NCBI RefSeq assembly: GCF_018446385.1 | Contig: NC_056002.1 | Span: forward strand, 11,790,894 to 11,854,893 | Direction: 5' to 3' | Length of the DNA stretch: 64,000 nucleotides | Source: Zingiber officinale | Taxonomy: Eukaryota; Streptophyta; Magnoliopsida; Zingiberales; Zingiberaceae | Shown: positions 37,402 through 49,410 of the stretch, one piece after another | Position numbering within the stretch: position 1 is the stretch's first letter | How the letters are laid out: each line of letters starts with the position of its first letter | Notes under the pieces: model-generated | The model's input: the letters and a program-made list of their open reading frames with translations, nothing else | Databases searched by the model: none | Told to the model about the DNA's origin: nothing | Position numbers and translations under genes: made by a program

Positions 37402-37494
37402 ATCTCAGGTAGCCTTGAGATTTATGTGTTTAGTTCACCTTGACCCTTTGTCTTTCTCATTCTTGAGCTCTGGGTAGTCATCCTTGTTGGATAT

Positions 37495-37702
37495 ATGTAG
37501 TGGCAAAAGGTGAATATGCTCGCTCCTAGCGCCCCCGCCAACTCGTCCCAGGGCCAACATGGAGGAGGTAAATCATAGGCGGCTACTAGTCTTTGGAATA
37601 ATGACTAGCACATAAGGGAGACATTTATCTCGACTTTGCTGAGATTCGAACTCCAGACCTCATAGTAGCAACACCTCATGTACTAGCCACTAGACCGTCC
37701 CA
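37495..37702 (-). mobile_element. SINE family B, fullest copy
   Basis: On the minus strand a tRNA-like head reads GGGACGGTCTAGTGGCTAGT (A-box region) and GGTCTGGAGTTCGAATCTC (B-box). The body ends in GGGGGCGCTAGGAGC and CCTTTTGCCAC. Related copies are at 10305 (3' half) and 33190 (decayed). I do not recognise it as a named family. Confidence 0.7.
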
Positions 37703-37705
37703 AGG

Positions 37706-38800
37706 GGACATGAAGCATGAAACATGAAGAGGTGGAAGAAGCATGAAGCTCCATTGTGAATGAGATTTTAGTCCTACATTAGAAGTTTCAAGGCATATTG
37801 GTTGATTTATATTGATTCACATGCATTGATGATGTGAACAAATGCATAGGGGAGAAACCCTCTCTCATGTGTGGGTGCATGGGGGGGGGGGTGCAAATCC
37901 AGGGCCTGGATTGCACTGAACCAAGTTGACTTAGGTGCGAGCACGACCTACGCGCACCAAATACCGGACCGGTAGGGGCAAAATTTGCCCAAGTGGAAAG
38001 ATTAATGCAGTCGAGTGAAACGTTGGTATTTCACAACTGGCGAATAATGATCATTAAACGATCATTAACGTTGCCCATTGGTCTGAGCTCCTATATACAG
38101 AGCCTACAACCACAAGAAAAAGGTAGCTCTCCACCTACATTCCCCTTGTGATAGTAGTCGAGTATCTCTCAGTTCGTCGTGACCGTCAGTGCTAGGTGGA
38201 AATTATAGTTCACCATTGTATCCTGGGAAATAGACGACCCGAGGAAATCTCAAAGCACAGCCGGAGGTGGGGTGAATTTGTTTCAAGAAAATTGTAACCT
38301 TTATAGGCCTCGGTCCATTCGTCAGCTCGAATTCTGCGTTCGCTCGACCCTCTGCTCGCCCGGCCTCTTATTCACTCGGCTGCACGCCCGTCCAGCCACT
38401 GCTTACTCGGCCCCTTCTTCGCTCGGTTGCTCGCCCATTCAGCCTCAACTCGCTCGGTCAATTCGTTCGATCGCTCGCTTAGTTCGCTCAGCCACTCGTT
38501 CACTTGCTCGCTTGGCCGCTCGGTCACTTGGTCTGCGACTCGCCCGTTTGACCACTCACTCACTTAGTCTCTCTACTTTCCTGACCTCTTCTTCACTCGG
38601 CTGCACACCCGTCCGGCCACAGCTTGCTCGACCTCTTCTTTGCTTGGCTGCATGCCCATCCAGCCACAGCTCACTCAGCCCCTTCTTCACTTGGCTACTC
38701 ACCAGTTCAGCCTCAGCTTGCTAGGTCAGTTCTCTCGAACGCTTGCTTAGGTCATCTCGACAGATAAGTTGAATTTAATTTAGTGTATTTAAATTTAGCT
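37706..38800 (+). repeat. Probable 5' LTR and leader of the plus-strand Copia element
   Basis: The sequence precedes the gag start at 38869. It holds a promoter-like core (CTCCTATATACAGAGCC, 38089-38105). A G run of about 10 bases lies near 37880. The exact LTR ends and a primer site could not be fixed. Confidence 0.5.
38325..38735. repeat. Degenerate tandem repeats with GCTCG/CTCGG units
   Basis: Copies of a roughly 60 bp unit (CACTCGGCTGCACGCCCGTC, CCAGCCACAGC, CCCCTTCTTC) alternate with shorter GCTCG runs. They leave open frames on both strands that are repeats, not genes. Confidence 0.65.
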
Positions 38801-38868
38801 AATTCCCCAAATCTCCGGCAACAGATTATTTTATCCAACAATCTTGAAATATATTCGGTTCTGTTGAG

Positions 38869-41122
38869 ATGGACATAGAACAAAGTGTTGAGGTGCAATA
38901 GACTCAACACATGAATACCCCCTCTGCCCCGATTGGAACTGTGTCAATCAATCACGAGGAAAAGACAGAGATATTCAGTAGACTGAACTTCAAGAGGTGG
39001 CAGCAGAATATGCTCTTCTACTTGACCACGCTCAATCTGACTTGGTTTTTGACCGAGGACCTTCCCAAGCGTGTTGAGGCTGCTAATGTGTAGACCATCA
39101 ATGTAGTGGAGGCATGGACTCATTCTGAGTTCCTTTGTCAAAACTACATTCTCAACTGCCTTTTTGACTCACTGTACGCTGTATATAGCATGAACAGAAT
39201 AACTAAGGAGTTGTGAGAGTTTCTAGACAAGAAGTACAAGATGGAGGATGTAAGGGACAAGAAGTTCATCATGGGTCGATTTCTGGACTACAAGATGGTT
39301 GACTCCAATACAGTGATCAGCTAAGTCCAGGAGCTTAAGGTGATCTTGCACAAGATCCACTCAAAAGGGATGGTTCTAAGTAAAATCTTCCAGGTGGCTG
39401 CTCTCTTTGAGAAGCTGCCCCCCAGTTGGAAGGATTTTAAGAACTACTTGAAGCATAAGCAGAAGGAGATGAATGTGGAGAAACTCATTATTAGATTTCG
39501 CATTGAAGAAGACAATAAGAGTTCAAAGAGAAAGTTGTTCTCTTAGACTACTATGAAAGTCAACGAGGTCGAGTACGATTAAAACTCGAAACAGAAGAAT
39601 CCCAAGTCTCCCAAGATATGACCCAGAGGAGGCATCAACAAGAAGAAATTCTCTGGGAAGTACTTCAATTGTGACCGAGCCAGTCACAAATCTTCAGAAT
39701 GCAGAAAGCCGAAGAAGAAGCAAGAGGTCAACCTGAACGAGGGACCAGAAATGGATGACCTCTGCGCAGTGGTCTCAAAACTGAACCTAATCGGTTCAAA
39801 CTCATGGTAATGGTGGATCGATACTGGAGTCACCAAACATGTGTGCTACAACAAGGAGCTTCTCTACAACTTTAAAAAAGTCAATGGAGACAAATTATTC
39901 ATGGGGAACTCAGCAATCTCGGACATCATGGGCCAAGGAAAAGTGGTGCTGAAGAAGACCTCAGGCAAGGACCTTACTCTGAACAATGTGTTGTATGTTA
40001 TGAAAATTCGGAAGAATCTAGTATCCGAATCACTATTAAGCAAGCATGATTTTTGTATTATTTTTGAGTCAGATAGAGTTGTATTGTCTAAGAATGGAAT
40101 GTTTGTTGGAAAAGACTATGTATCTGATGGATTATTTAAGCTCAATGTAATGGCCATTAAGCCTAAGATAAATATAAATGAAAGCTATATGCTTGAGTCT
40201 TCATGTTTGTGGCATGGTAAACTAGAACATGTTAACTACAATGTCTTACGTAGATTAATAAATATGCAAAGCATACATGCATTCCACCTTGACCTGAAAC
40301 ACAAGTGTGAGATTTGTGTTAAAGTAAAAATGATAAAAGGTCATCCTTTGAACATATTGAAAGAAGCAACGAACCACTCAGGCTAATTCACACCGACGTG
40401 TGCGACCTCAAAGGTACACCAACATATGATAGGAATAAATACTTCACCACTTTTATAGATGATAACACAAAATACTTTTATGTATATCTTCTCAAAAGTA
40501 AGGATGAAGCTATAGAGAAAGTTGCACTCTATAAGAATAAGGTTGAAAACCAGCTTAATAGAAAGATTAAGGTGGTTCTAAGTGACCGAGATGGTGAATA
40601 TGTATCATCGTTCATTGAGTTGTGTGTTGAACATGAGATCAAACACGAAATTACAGCTCCTTATAGTCCTCAGCAAAATGAAATTGTCGAGCGTAAGAAT
40701 TGAACTCTAAAGGAGATGATGAATACTCTTATATTAAGCTCTGGACTGCCAGAGTTCATGTGGAAGGAAATTGTGTCAATAGCTAATTACCTTTTAAATA
40801 AAATTCTCCGAAAGAATATATAAGAGCCCTTATGAGTTGTGGAATGGAAGACAACCATCTTATAAATATTTACGAATATGGAGGTGTCTTACCAAAATTT
40901 TGGTGTCTGATCCGAAAAGGATTAAGATAGGACCAAAAAATGTTGATTGCATATTTATTGGATATGCACAGAACAACAGTGCATATCAATTTTTGTGTAT
41001 GAGTTATAAATATCGGAGATACACAAGAACTTGATAATAGAATCGAGAAATACCTCATTCTTTGAGCATGTGTTTCTGTATAAGATCCGAGAGGATGCTA
41101 ACTCCTCAAAGTGGGCATATAA
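38869..41122 (+). pseudogene. Plus-strand Copia gag, protease and integrase (decayed)
   Basis: Starting at ATG 38869, frames with scattered stops give gag (LNFKRWQQNM; LPPSWKDFKNYLKH) and a zinc knuckle whose first Cys has become Tyr (YFNCDRASH). They continue with the protease motif WWIDTGVTKHVC (39815-39850), the GAG-pre-integrase region with LWHGKLEHV (40208-40234), and integrase up to a QQNEIVERKN segment (40672-40702). The longest clean part is 181 codons (39841-40386). The text breaks off at 41122, where a minus-strand element begins. Downstream parts are at 60900 and 63818. It cannot code for an active element. Confidence 0.85.
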
Positions 41123-43108
41123 TGTTGGATCGTGATCGTACGATAGAGGGGGGGGTGAATATCGATTACGAAAATTCTTTCGAAAAGAGTAAGCGCAGCG
41201 GAAAAGAAAGAACAATGCTAACACACAACCTTTTTACTTGGTTCGGAGCCTGTGTCAACTCCTACTCCAAGGCCCGTACACGTTGAGTACTTTCGTTGGA
41301 CAATCACTATCAATTCGAATGATGATTACAAAAGAATTAAGTACAAGAATTGACAGAAAAGAAAATATCGACAAAATGAAAAGAATTAAATTGAAGAGAG
41401 TGCTTTTGTCGGAGTGGCCTCGCGGTGTTACAGGAGCACAGTAGAGCAGTCTGAGCGTTTTTAGCTTGTTGTTGAAGCTCCACTCCTGACCCTTCTTTTA
41501 TATGAGGCTCGGGGCGCCCCGGATCCCCTCTGGACGCCCTGGTGTGACGTGGTAGGCTCAACCAGCGAGCTCCATGTGTATACGCCTCAAAATGGATAAT
41601 ATTTGCCTCCGAGCGCCCGGACCTCCTTTCTCCAGAAAATCCTTCTCCTGCAAGACAAGGTTAGTCCGAGGCAAATATATAATGTGTAACCTGCAAAACA
41701 AAGTGTTAGCACAGTTTATGAGTTCAACAAAAAAGTATGACTTAGATTCCGTCTTCCCGAGACCGGAATCTAGTCACGATCTCGACTAGAATGATGTCAA
41801 GTCAACTTGGGGGAGTTTTAAATTCACCATATAGTAACTTAACTTTTGTAACATAACTAAGTTTTGAAAAATACTTAATTTAGCAACCTAACTTAGTATA
41901 TTTTGAGTAATTTAAATTTCAAGAAATTAAATTTTCAAGCATGAGTTTTTAAAACCAAGGTTTCAAGATCAAGGTTTAAATTTTCAAAATGAGTTTCAAC
42001 TTTTGAAACACTTTTCAAACATAAGTTTCAAAATCAAAATTTCAACGCTAAATTTGAAGAATCTACTTTTTCAAAACTAATTAAAATTTGTCAAAATAGG
42101 TTTGTAAATGAATCAGTTTTCAAAACCTTAGTTTATAAAATCCAAAAAAAAAATTCAAACATAAGTTTTCAAAATCAAAATTTCAAAGCTAAGTTTGAAA
42201 AACCTACTTTTTCAAAACTAATTAAAATTTTTCAAAATAAGTTTGTAAACGAATCAATTTTCAAAACCTTAGTTTATAAAATCCAATTTAAAAGCCTAGT
42301 TTTATAAACGCTAGTTTTCAAAAATGAATATATTAGGTACTTAACGAGAAAATAATTTTGGTGCTAAGTGTGAAAATAAGTTGATTTAATCCTCCCCTAA
42401 ACCTGACATTTAAAATAAAGCTTTTGAAAATATTTGCTAAGAATATTTTCTAAAGAGATTTTAAAGAGAAAAAAAAATAACACTTAAGGAGATAAAAAGA
42501 TAAACCTCCCCCTGAATTTGATACTCCTTTAACTTATTACTCTCCCTTAATTTATTAATCTTTCTTATTTTATTATCCCCCTTAATATAATGCTAAGGTT
42601 TGAGTGTGTTAATATTTTCTACCTAAGTGTTCTAGGGGATTTAGTAACACATAATTATCTCTGTATCCTTGGTATAATTGTTTATTTGACTTTGATTAAT
42701 CAATAATTAATTTTAGATTCAAGTGTTTAACTTTAGTTTAAGGTTAATTTTATTAATTCAATAGCAGTTAACCATTATCAATAATTTATTGATTAGTTTT
42801 TACTTAATTTAATAATTTAGTACTTAGTGAAATAATTTAAATTTCGTATTAATTGATTGAGTTGATCAATGAAAGTGTTAGTTATAATTATTATTATTTT
42901 TTATTTACTTCCTTTTAAGTAGTATTAATTTAGTTTGAAGTTAGGGTGAAGTTAAAGTTATTAAACACAGTTAGGTAAGGTTTAATTTAAGTCAATTTTA
43001 GTTCTCAACTAAAGTGAGACAATTAAGTTATACTTAATTAGGTTTAAAGTTTAAGTTAATGGAATTTAAGTTTTAAAAATAGGTGTCTAAGTTTTAAATG
43101 AATTTAAA

Positions 43109-43111
43109 AGA

Positions 43112-43155
<44 letters not shown>

Positions 43156-43156
43156 T
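43109..43156. repeat. (ATT)n microsatellite
   Basis: About 14 ATT units are followed by a T-rich stretch. A second short ATT run is at 43487-43510. Confidence 0.9.
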
Positions 43157-43479
43157 ATTTTTAAAGGGATTTTTAATGGGATTACTAAAACAATGTTTAA
43201 AGGGAATTTAAAATGTTTTTTATAATATGTTTCATGGAAATTAACATAGTTTGATTCAATTTTGATTTTAGATTTAAATTAATATTAGTGATTAATTTAA
43301 GTTTAAGTTTAATTTTAAGTTTAAGTTTAAATTTTTAAATTTAAATTGTAATTTCAATATTAAGTTTTAATTTTTAGCTAAGTTAAATTAAGTTTAAAAG
43401 TAATTTCAAGGTTAAAATAATGTTTGAGATTAAAAATAAGTTTAAAGTCTAAATAATAATTTAAAGTGAAAATAATCTA

Positions 43480-44410
43480 TAAAAATAATTTATTATTATT
43501 ATTATTATTTTGTTAACAGAATTTTATTAAAGTGAGAAATAATATTTAAAAGAATTTTTCAAAATGATTTAATGTTTTTTTTACATAATTTTTAAAATAG
43601 TTTTAAAGATGATTTTTAAAATAGTTTTTCTTAAAAGGATTTTAAAATAATTTTTAAAAGGATTTTTAAAATAAGTTTTAACATAATTTTAAATAATTTT
43701 TAAAAGAATTTTTAAAATGAGTTTTAATAGTTTTTATGAAAGAATTTTTAAAATAATTTTTTAAAGAGTTTTTAAAATAATTTTTTAAAAGAATTTTTAA
43801 ATGATTTTTAAAAATAATTTTTAAAGGAAATTTTAAAATATTTTTTAAAATATTTTTTAAAATAATTTGTAAAATAATTTTTGAAAGAATTTTTAAAATA
43901 AATTTTAAAAGAATTTTTAAATATTTTTTAAAAAATAATTTTTAAAATGATTATTTTTTTTAAAAATTAAAATAATTTTTTAAAAGAATTTTTAAAATGA
44001 CTTTTTAAAAGAATTTTTAAATATTTTTTTATAATTTTTAAAAGAATTTTTAAATAAATTTTAAAAGAATTTTTAAAATATTTTTACATAATTTTTAAAA
44101 TAGTTTTTTAAAAAAATAATTTTTAAAGGATTTTTTAAACTAGTCTTTTAAAGAATTTTTAAAATATTTTTTTAAAAGAGTTTTTAAAATAATTTTTTTA
44201 AAGAATTTTTATAATAATTTAAAATAGTTTTTAAAGAATTTTTAAAAAAAATTTAAAAAATTTTAAATTAGCTTTTAAAGATTTTTTAAAATAGTTTTTT
44301 AAAGTATTTTTAAAATTGTTTTTTAAAGAATTTTTAGAATAATTTTTAAAATAATTTCTAAAGAATTTTTAAATTAGTTTTTTTAATGATTTTTTAAAAT
44401 AGTTTTTTAA
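43480..44410. repeat. Degenerate AT-rich array of TTTTTAAAAGAA-type units
   Basis: For about 930 bp the sequence cycles through TTTTTAAAATAATTT and TTTTTAAAAGAATTT variants with a period of roughly 15-30 bp. There is almost no G or C. It has no coding potential. Confidence 0.85.
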
Positions 44411-44444
44411 AGTATTCGATGGTCGGATGCTTCCCGCACCAACA

Positions 44445-44460
44445 ATCTCCCCCTTTTTTT
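44445..44460 (-). other. Polypurine tract of the SIRE-type element
   Basis: The minus strand reads AAAAAAAGGGGGAGAT directly before the LTR start TGTTGGTGCGGG, the expected place for plus-strand priming. Confidence 0.8.
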
Positions 44461-45789
44461 ATTATGACAACAAAATTCAAAGTTAAGTAAAATATAACTT
44501 GATTATAAGAACATAAATGCATATAAGTTAAAATGATGCAATATCAAGATTCAATATCAAGTGCAATTAAAAAAATGTAATTTTTAGAACAACTTGTTGT
44601 AGCTCCCCCTTAATCACTTATTCACTTTTTAATTACTTAATTTTCACCTTTCTTGTTTCATGCTTAAGTTTCACTTTTGTCTCCCCTTTGTCATATATCA
44701 AAAAAAAAATATTAAACAGAGAGAAAGATGTAAAGATAGGAAATTCCTAGCTCCCGCAGAAAGGTAGACTCTTACTTGAAAATTTTTTTGGCAAGTTCTT
44801 AGCAAATTGTTAAGCTTTAAAAGTGATTTAGGGTTTACCAAAAACTTTGCTAGATTTGAAAAATGACTTAACTTTTCAAAAAAAAACTTTGTCAAGTACT
44901 TAGATTTTTGAAAAACTTTTGATAAAAAGATTTCTTGTAAAACTTTTGATAATTGTTTGATAAAAACTTGGCTTTAAAAAGAGTTTGATAAAAACATTCT
45001 GATAAAAGCTTAGTAAAAAAAATTTGATCAAAACTTAGGTAAGTACTTAGCTTAAAAATAATTTTATTTAAACATTTAACTTAAAATCACTTAGTTTAAA
45101 AATAATTTTGTTTAAACACTTAGCTTGAAAACACTTAGTTTAAAAATAATTTTATTTAAATAGTTTTGTTTAATCATAAAAAAATAAAAACTGAACTTTC
45201 TTTTTCAAAAATAATTTGAAATTTTGAAAAATAATACTTTAACTTTCAAGGATATTTAACTTGACTATTTTCACTCCCTAGTTTTAAAGTTCTAGAGTCC
45301 AAGCATGAGTAACAACATATTTTCCAACTTTAAGCATCTTCTTTTAAACAAATGTCTAGCCTTTAGCTACTAGTTATTTATCATGAGGCAGTAGCTTTCA
45401 CTTGGTTAGTCAAATTAAATAAGTGTCCCAGTTTGACTAAACATTGATAACTTAATTTGATTTTGATATTTATTGCCCAAACTTATGTTGATGCATAGAC
45501 ATAAGCATTCTAAAGTCCAGGCAGTACCCTATACATCTCACACCATTCTAAGTATTTTTCATACACAAGTAAGGTAAACCTAGTGTGCTTGTGAGATGCT
45601 CTGGCTGAGACCTAGGCGAACATGTTTTTTGGGGATAAATACCTAGGCTAAGTCCAATCTTTTGAAAATCTAGTAAAAGTGGAATTTTTCAAAATATGTT
45701 TCCTAGAATTATAACTTTTGAAATAGGAATATTTTTTAAAGTAAACTCTATTCTACTAAGCATATCCCTATTTGACTTCTAAGTGCACT
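44461..45789. other. Non-coding region between RNase H and polypurine tract
   Basis: This is an AT-rich interior segment of the SIRE-type element. Between 44750 and 45180 it holds many imperfect repeats of AAAACTTTTGATAAAA and TTAGTTTAAAAATAATTTT. No envelope-like frame is detected. Confidence 0.5.
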
Positions 45790-47255
45790 AAACTCAAGTT
45801 CAGGTAAGGGTTTTATGAAAATATCAGCCAGGTTTGACTTGGACTCAACATAGTTAACTACAATATCACCTTTAGTTACATGATCACTTACAAAGTGATG
45901 TTTCACTTCTATATGTTTAGTCCTTGAGTGTTGGATTGGATTTTTAGTTAAGTTAATTGATTAATTGAACTTATATTATCAATTAAAATTTTTATATTTT
46001 TATATTCTAATTGATAGTCCTTTAAGGTATGCATTATCCATATAGTTGGGATGCGCATTCCCCCATGGCTATATACTCTGCTTCAGTAGTAGATAAAGCA
46101 ACACAGTGTTGCTTTCTGCTTAACCAACTTACTAGGCACTGACCTAGAAATTGACAGCTTCCATTTATATATTTTTTATCTAGTTTGCATCCGGCATAGT
46201 CTGAGTCAGAATAGCCAATTACATCAAAGGTGCTAGTCCTAGGGTATCAAAGTCCTACATTTAAGGTTCCCTTAATGTATCTAAGTATTCTTTTAACATT
46301 TGTTAGGTGTGATTCTTTTGTACAAGATTGATATCTAGCATACATACCTACTGCAAACAGAATATCAGGTCGACTTGCAATTAGATATAGTAGATTTCCT
46401 ATAGTACTTCGATAATATTTTAAGTCTTCTTATTTTCCTTCTATATTAGAGTCAATTTTAATATTAGTTGCCATTGGGGTATTTATATTTTTAGAATTTT
46501 TCATGCCAAACTTTCTAATTAGTTCCTTAGCATATTTTGTTTAAAAAATATATATTTCTTCTTTGGTTTATTTAATTTGTAAGCCTAAGAAAAAGTTAAG
46601 TTTCCCAACTAGGCTCATTTCAAATTCATTTTACATTAATTTGGTAATTTTTTAAAAAAATTTAGTATTGGTTGAGCCAAAAATTATATCATCTACGTAA
46701 ATTTGGGCTATAAAGATGTCTTCTTCTAAGATTTTTATGAATAAAGTTTGATCTATTTGATCTTGTTTTAACCCTTTAGATATTATATAAGTTGATAGGC
46801 ATTAATACCAATCCCTAGGTGCTTGTTTTAGTCCATATAGGGCTTTCTTTAACCTAAAGACATGGTTTGGGTGGTCCAAATCCTCAAATCTTGGGGGTTG
46901 ACTTACATACACCTCTTCTTTGATGAACCCATTTAAGAATGTAAATTTTACATCCATTTGGTATAACTTGAATCTTTTATGTGCTGCATAGGCTAGCAGC
47001 ATTCTTATGGATTCAAGTCTGGTTATGGGTACATAGGTTTCATAATAGTCTAACTTTTCTACTTGGTTGAACCCTTTTGCTACCAATGTAGCTTTATTTC
47101 TTACTATTTCACCCTTATCACCCAATTTATTTCTAAATACCCATTTAGTGTCAACTATGGTTTTACTTATGAGTTTAGGTGCAAGTTCTCAGACTTAGTT
47201 TCTTTCAAATTGGGTTAACTCCTCTTGCATTGCTAAGATCCAGTTTGGGTCAGGT
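45790..47255 (-). pseudogene. Copia reverse transcriptase and RNase H of the SIRE-type element
   Basis: On the minus strand a clean 107-codon part (47125-46802) carries the start of the reverse transcriptase ([30 protein letters not shown]). It continues past stops to the catalytic YVDDIIFGST segment (about 46710-46680) and to RNase H (LSTTEAEYIA near 46090; SRTKHIEVKHHF near 45905). Several Trp and Gln codons have become stops, so it is dead. Confidence 0.85.
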
Positions 47256-48539
47256 AGGGTGTAACGACCCAATTTTCCCTATTTCAAGTTCTAAAAGTCC
47301 ATAAAAATATTTAGAAATACTTTTAAAATATTATAGAGATTTTTAGTAATTTTTAGAGTATTTTTACGTAATTTTTGGAGGTCGTTTAGTAGGGTTACAA
47401 AAAGAAAGAAGTTTTGACAAAAAACGTTGAAGGTGAGACTCGAACCCAAGACCTCGACCCGAGCAGAACCTCAGCCGAACCCAGCCCAACCAATCGGTCT
47501 GCAGTTGTTTTGTGATTAAGAAGGGAAGCGAATATATTTAAGTAGTAGTTGATGACAGAAGTTTTAGGTATTAAAAGGAGAACTTAGGTTTTAGCCGAAA
47601 CCTAATTTTCCTTCTCCTCTTTCTCTTCACGCGCGACGACGTTCCTATGATCGGGCGGAAACAACGCCGAGCCTAGGGCATCGACTTTGACGGCCGGCCG
47701 AGCACCTTTTTCGTGAGATCTTCACACGGTGGTGGTCACCTCGTCGAGGAGAGCACACAAGTGTCAAGGGCTCGTCGAAACAGCCATACCTCCGAACCCT
47801 AGATTTCTCCTTTTCGGTTGTAAGTCCAAGAACAGCGAGGTGAGTTGCTACTCACCTGCAGTAGGAGTAGTTCCGCGAGTCTTGATTTGTGAATGAACTC
47901 TGATTTGGTATTTCTGTGCCTTCCTGTTGTTCGGCTGGTTTCCTTTTAGTTCTTGCGATTTTGGTGTTGCTGCCGTGGGTTTCAAAGAAGGATCAAGAAA
48001 TGGTTTAGTTTAATTGAGCATCTAGAATGAATTAAATGTTGGGACCGAAAAGTAGCTAGAGGGGGGGTGAATAGCTCGTCGCGTGCTAGGTGCTCGTCGT
48101 TGCTTGTTTCTTCAAAGATGCGCAGCGGAAATACAAGAAACAAACCACACAACGCTAACAAGGTTGGTTTACTTGGTATCCACCTCACAAGAGGTGACTA
48201 GTCCAAGGATCCACACCTACTCACGCACCCTCCACTAAGAAAACCACTCCTTTATGGTAACTACCAAAGGCGGAGAAGCCCTACAATACTCTCAATACAA
48301 GAAGAAGAAAGAGAAATACAAGATAAGCAAAAGCTTACAAGATGTGCAATAAAAATCCTAACCCTAACTTCTTCTTCTTGTTTTTGATCCGCCTCTTGAC
48401 TTGGAAAAGCCTCCAAGAATCTTCAAGAACTGGCGATCTGGAGCTTGGAGAGAGCTATGGAGGTCCTCGAGAGTATCTGGAGTGAATCGGTGAAGTTCTT
48501 TCATAGCCATCGCATGCCTGCAGCTCAAATATAACGCAA

Positions 48540-48872
48540 CTGTCGGATCCCGATCGATTCGAAAGCTCCCAATCGATCGGGGAGGCTTTGGATCAATCCA
48601 CGGATCGATTCAGAGCGCCTCTGTGCTCTGGGAAAAATGCTTGGATCGATCCAGCACTTATCGCGCGAACCAGCAGCGTCTCAATCGATCGGCTGATCGA
48701 TTGGGACCTCTGGATCGATCCACTGATCGATCCAGAGGCTCTCTGTTCGCTGGGAAAGGTCTGGATCGATCCACTGATCGATCCAGAGGCTTTCTGTTCG
48801 CTGGGAAAAGCCTGGATCGATCCACTAATCGATCCAGCTCTTGGATCGATCCACTGATCGATCCAGCTCTTG
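48540..48872. repeat. Array of GATCGATC hairpins in solo LTR copy 1
   Basis: At least five tandem palindromes have the form CTGGATCGATC-CACT-GATCGATCCAG, an 11-bp perfect stem with a 4-nt loop. They are separated by spacers such as AGGCTCTCTGTTCGCTGGG. Variants use CAATCGATCG. Overlapping open frames on both strands here are caused by the repeat. Confidence 0.9.
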
Positions 48873-49119
48873 GTTTTTGCCCAAAACCAAGTCCCAAGCC
48901 TCTCAAACCAACATTCGGTCAACCTTGACCTGTTGGTATATCATGCTTAGCATCTGGTCACTCCCTTGACCTGCCAGGACTCCCCACCAAGTGTCCGGTC
49001 AATCCCTTTGACCCACTTAGACTTTTCTCTTCGTGCCAAGTATCCGGTCACTCCCTTGACCAACTTGGACTCCCACCAGATGTCTGGTCAATCTTGACCT
49101 ATCTGAAATTCCCCGTGCC

Positions 49120-49410
49120 TGGCTTCACTCACCAGGTCTTTCACCTAGCTTCACTCACTAGGATTTTCACCTGGCTTCACTCACCAGGATTTTCTTCTGC
49201 CTGGCTTCACTCACCAGGACTTTCTTCTGCCTGGCTTCACTCACCAGGACTTTCACTTAGCTTCACTCACCAGGATTTTCTTCTGCCTGGCTTCACTCAC
49301 CAGGACTTTCTTCTGCCTGGCTTCACTCACCAGGACTTTCACCTAGCTTCACTCACCAGGACTTTATTCTGCCTGGCTTCATTCACCAGGACTTTTTTCT
49401 GCCTAACATC
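49120..49410. repeat. Tandem repeat CCTGGCTTCACTCACCAGG in solo LTR copy 1
   Basis: About ten copies of a 22-30 bp unit carry the core CCTGGCTTCACTCACCAGG, a short stem (CCTGG/CCAGG) around CTTCACTCA, spaced by ACTTTCTTCTG or ACTTTCAC. It leaves a 118-codon open frame (49094-49450) that is not a gene. Confidence 0.9.

Larger units (their letters stand above)
33928..37494 (-). mobile_element. Truncated SIRE-type Copia element: LTR plus gag remnant
   Basis: On the minus strand, a gag 3' part (about 37490-36720, with DDYPELKNEKDKG and SYSESE text) is followed by AT-rich non-coding sequence. A polypurine tract (35468-35453, AAAAAAAGGAGAGAT) and a 3' LTR (35452-33928) come next. All of protease, integrase and reverse transcriptase is missing, so a large internal deletion has occurred. 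The right side is cut at the SINE at 37495. Two hAT-type MITEs have inserted in it. Its LTR resembles the one at 61303-63817. Confidence 0.7.
41123..44444 (-). repeat. 3' LTR of the SIRE-type element, expanded
   Basis: The end part (41123 to about 41790) aligns with 59704 to about 60310 of the 5' LTR: a GGGGGTGAATA block, CGCAGCGGAA/CGCAGTGGAA, TTTACTTGGTTC and CTCCTACTCCAAG. The last 35 bp (GGTCGGATGCTTCCCGCACC) match the other end. Between them lie about 2.6 kb of AT-rich sequence that have no counterpart in the 5' LTR. Confidence 0.75.

Noticed and set aside
38272..38724. 150-codon plus-strand frame
   Set aside because: It is made of the tandem GCTCG/CTCGG repeat in the LTR region and has a matching open frame on the other strand.
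48588..48928. Several overlapping frames of 82-109 codons on both strands with DRSTDRS-like repeats
   Set aside because: They are translations of the GATCGATC hairpin array, which is open in many frames.
48540..49410. Possible CRISPR-like array
   Set aside because: This is plant DNA, the units are contiguous repeats without unique spacers, and they lie within an LTR.
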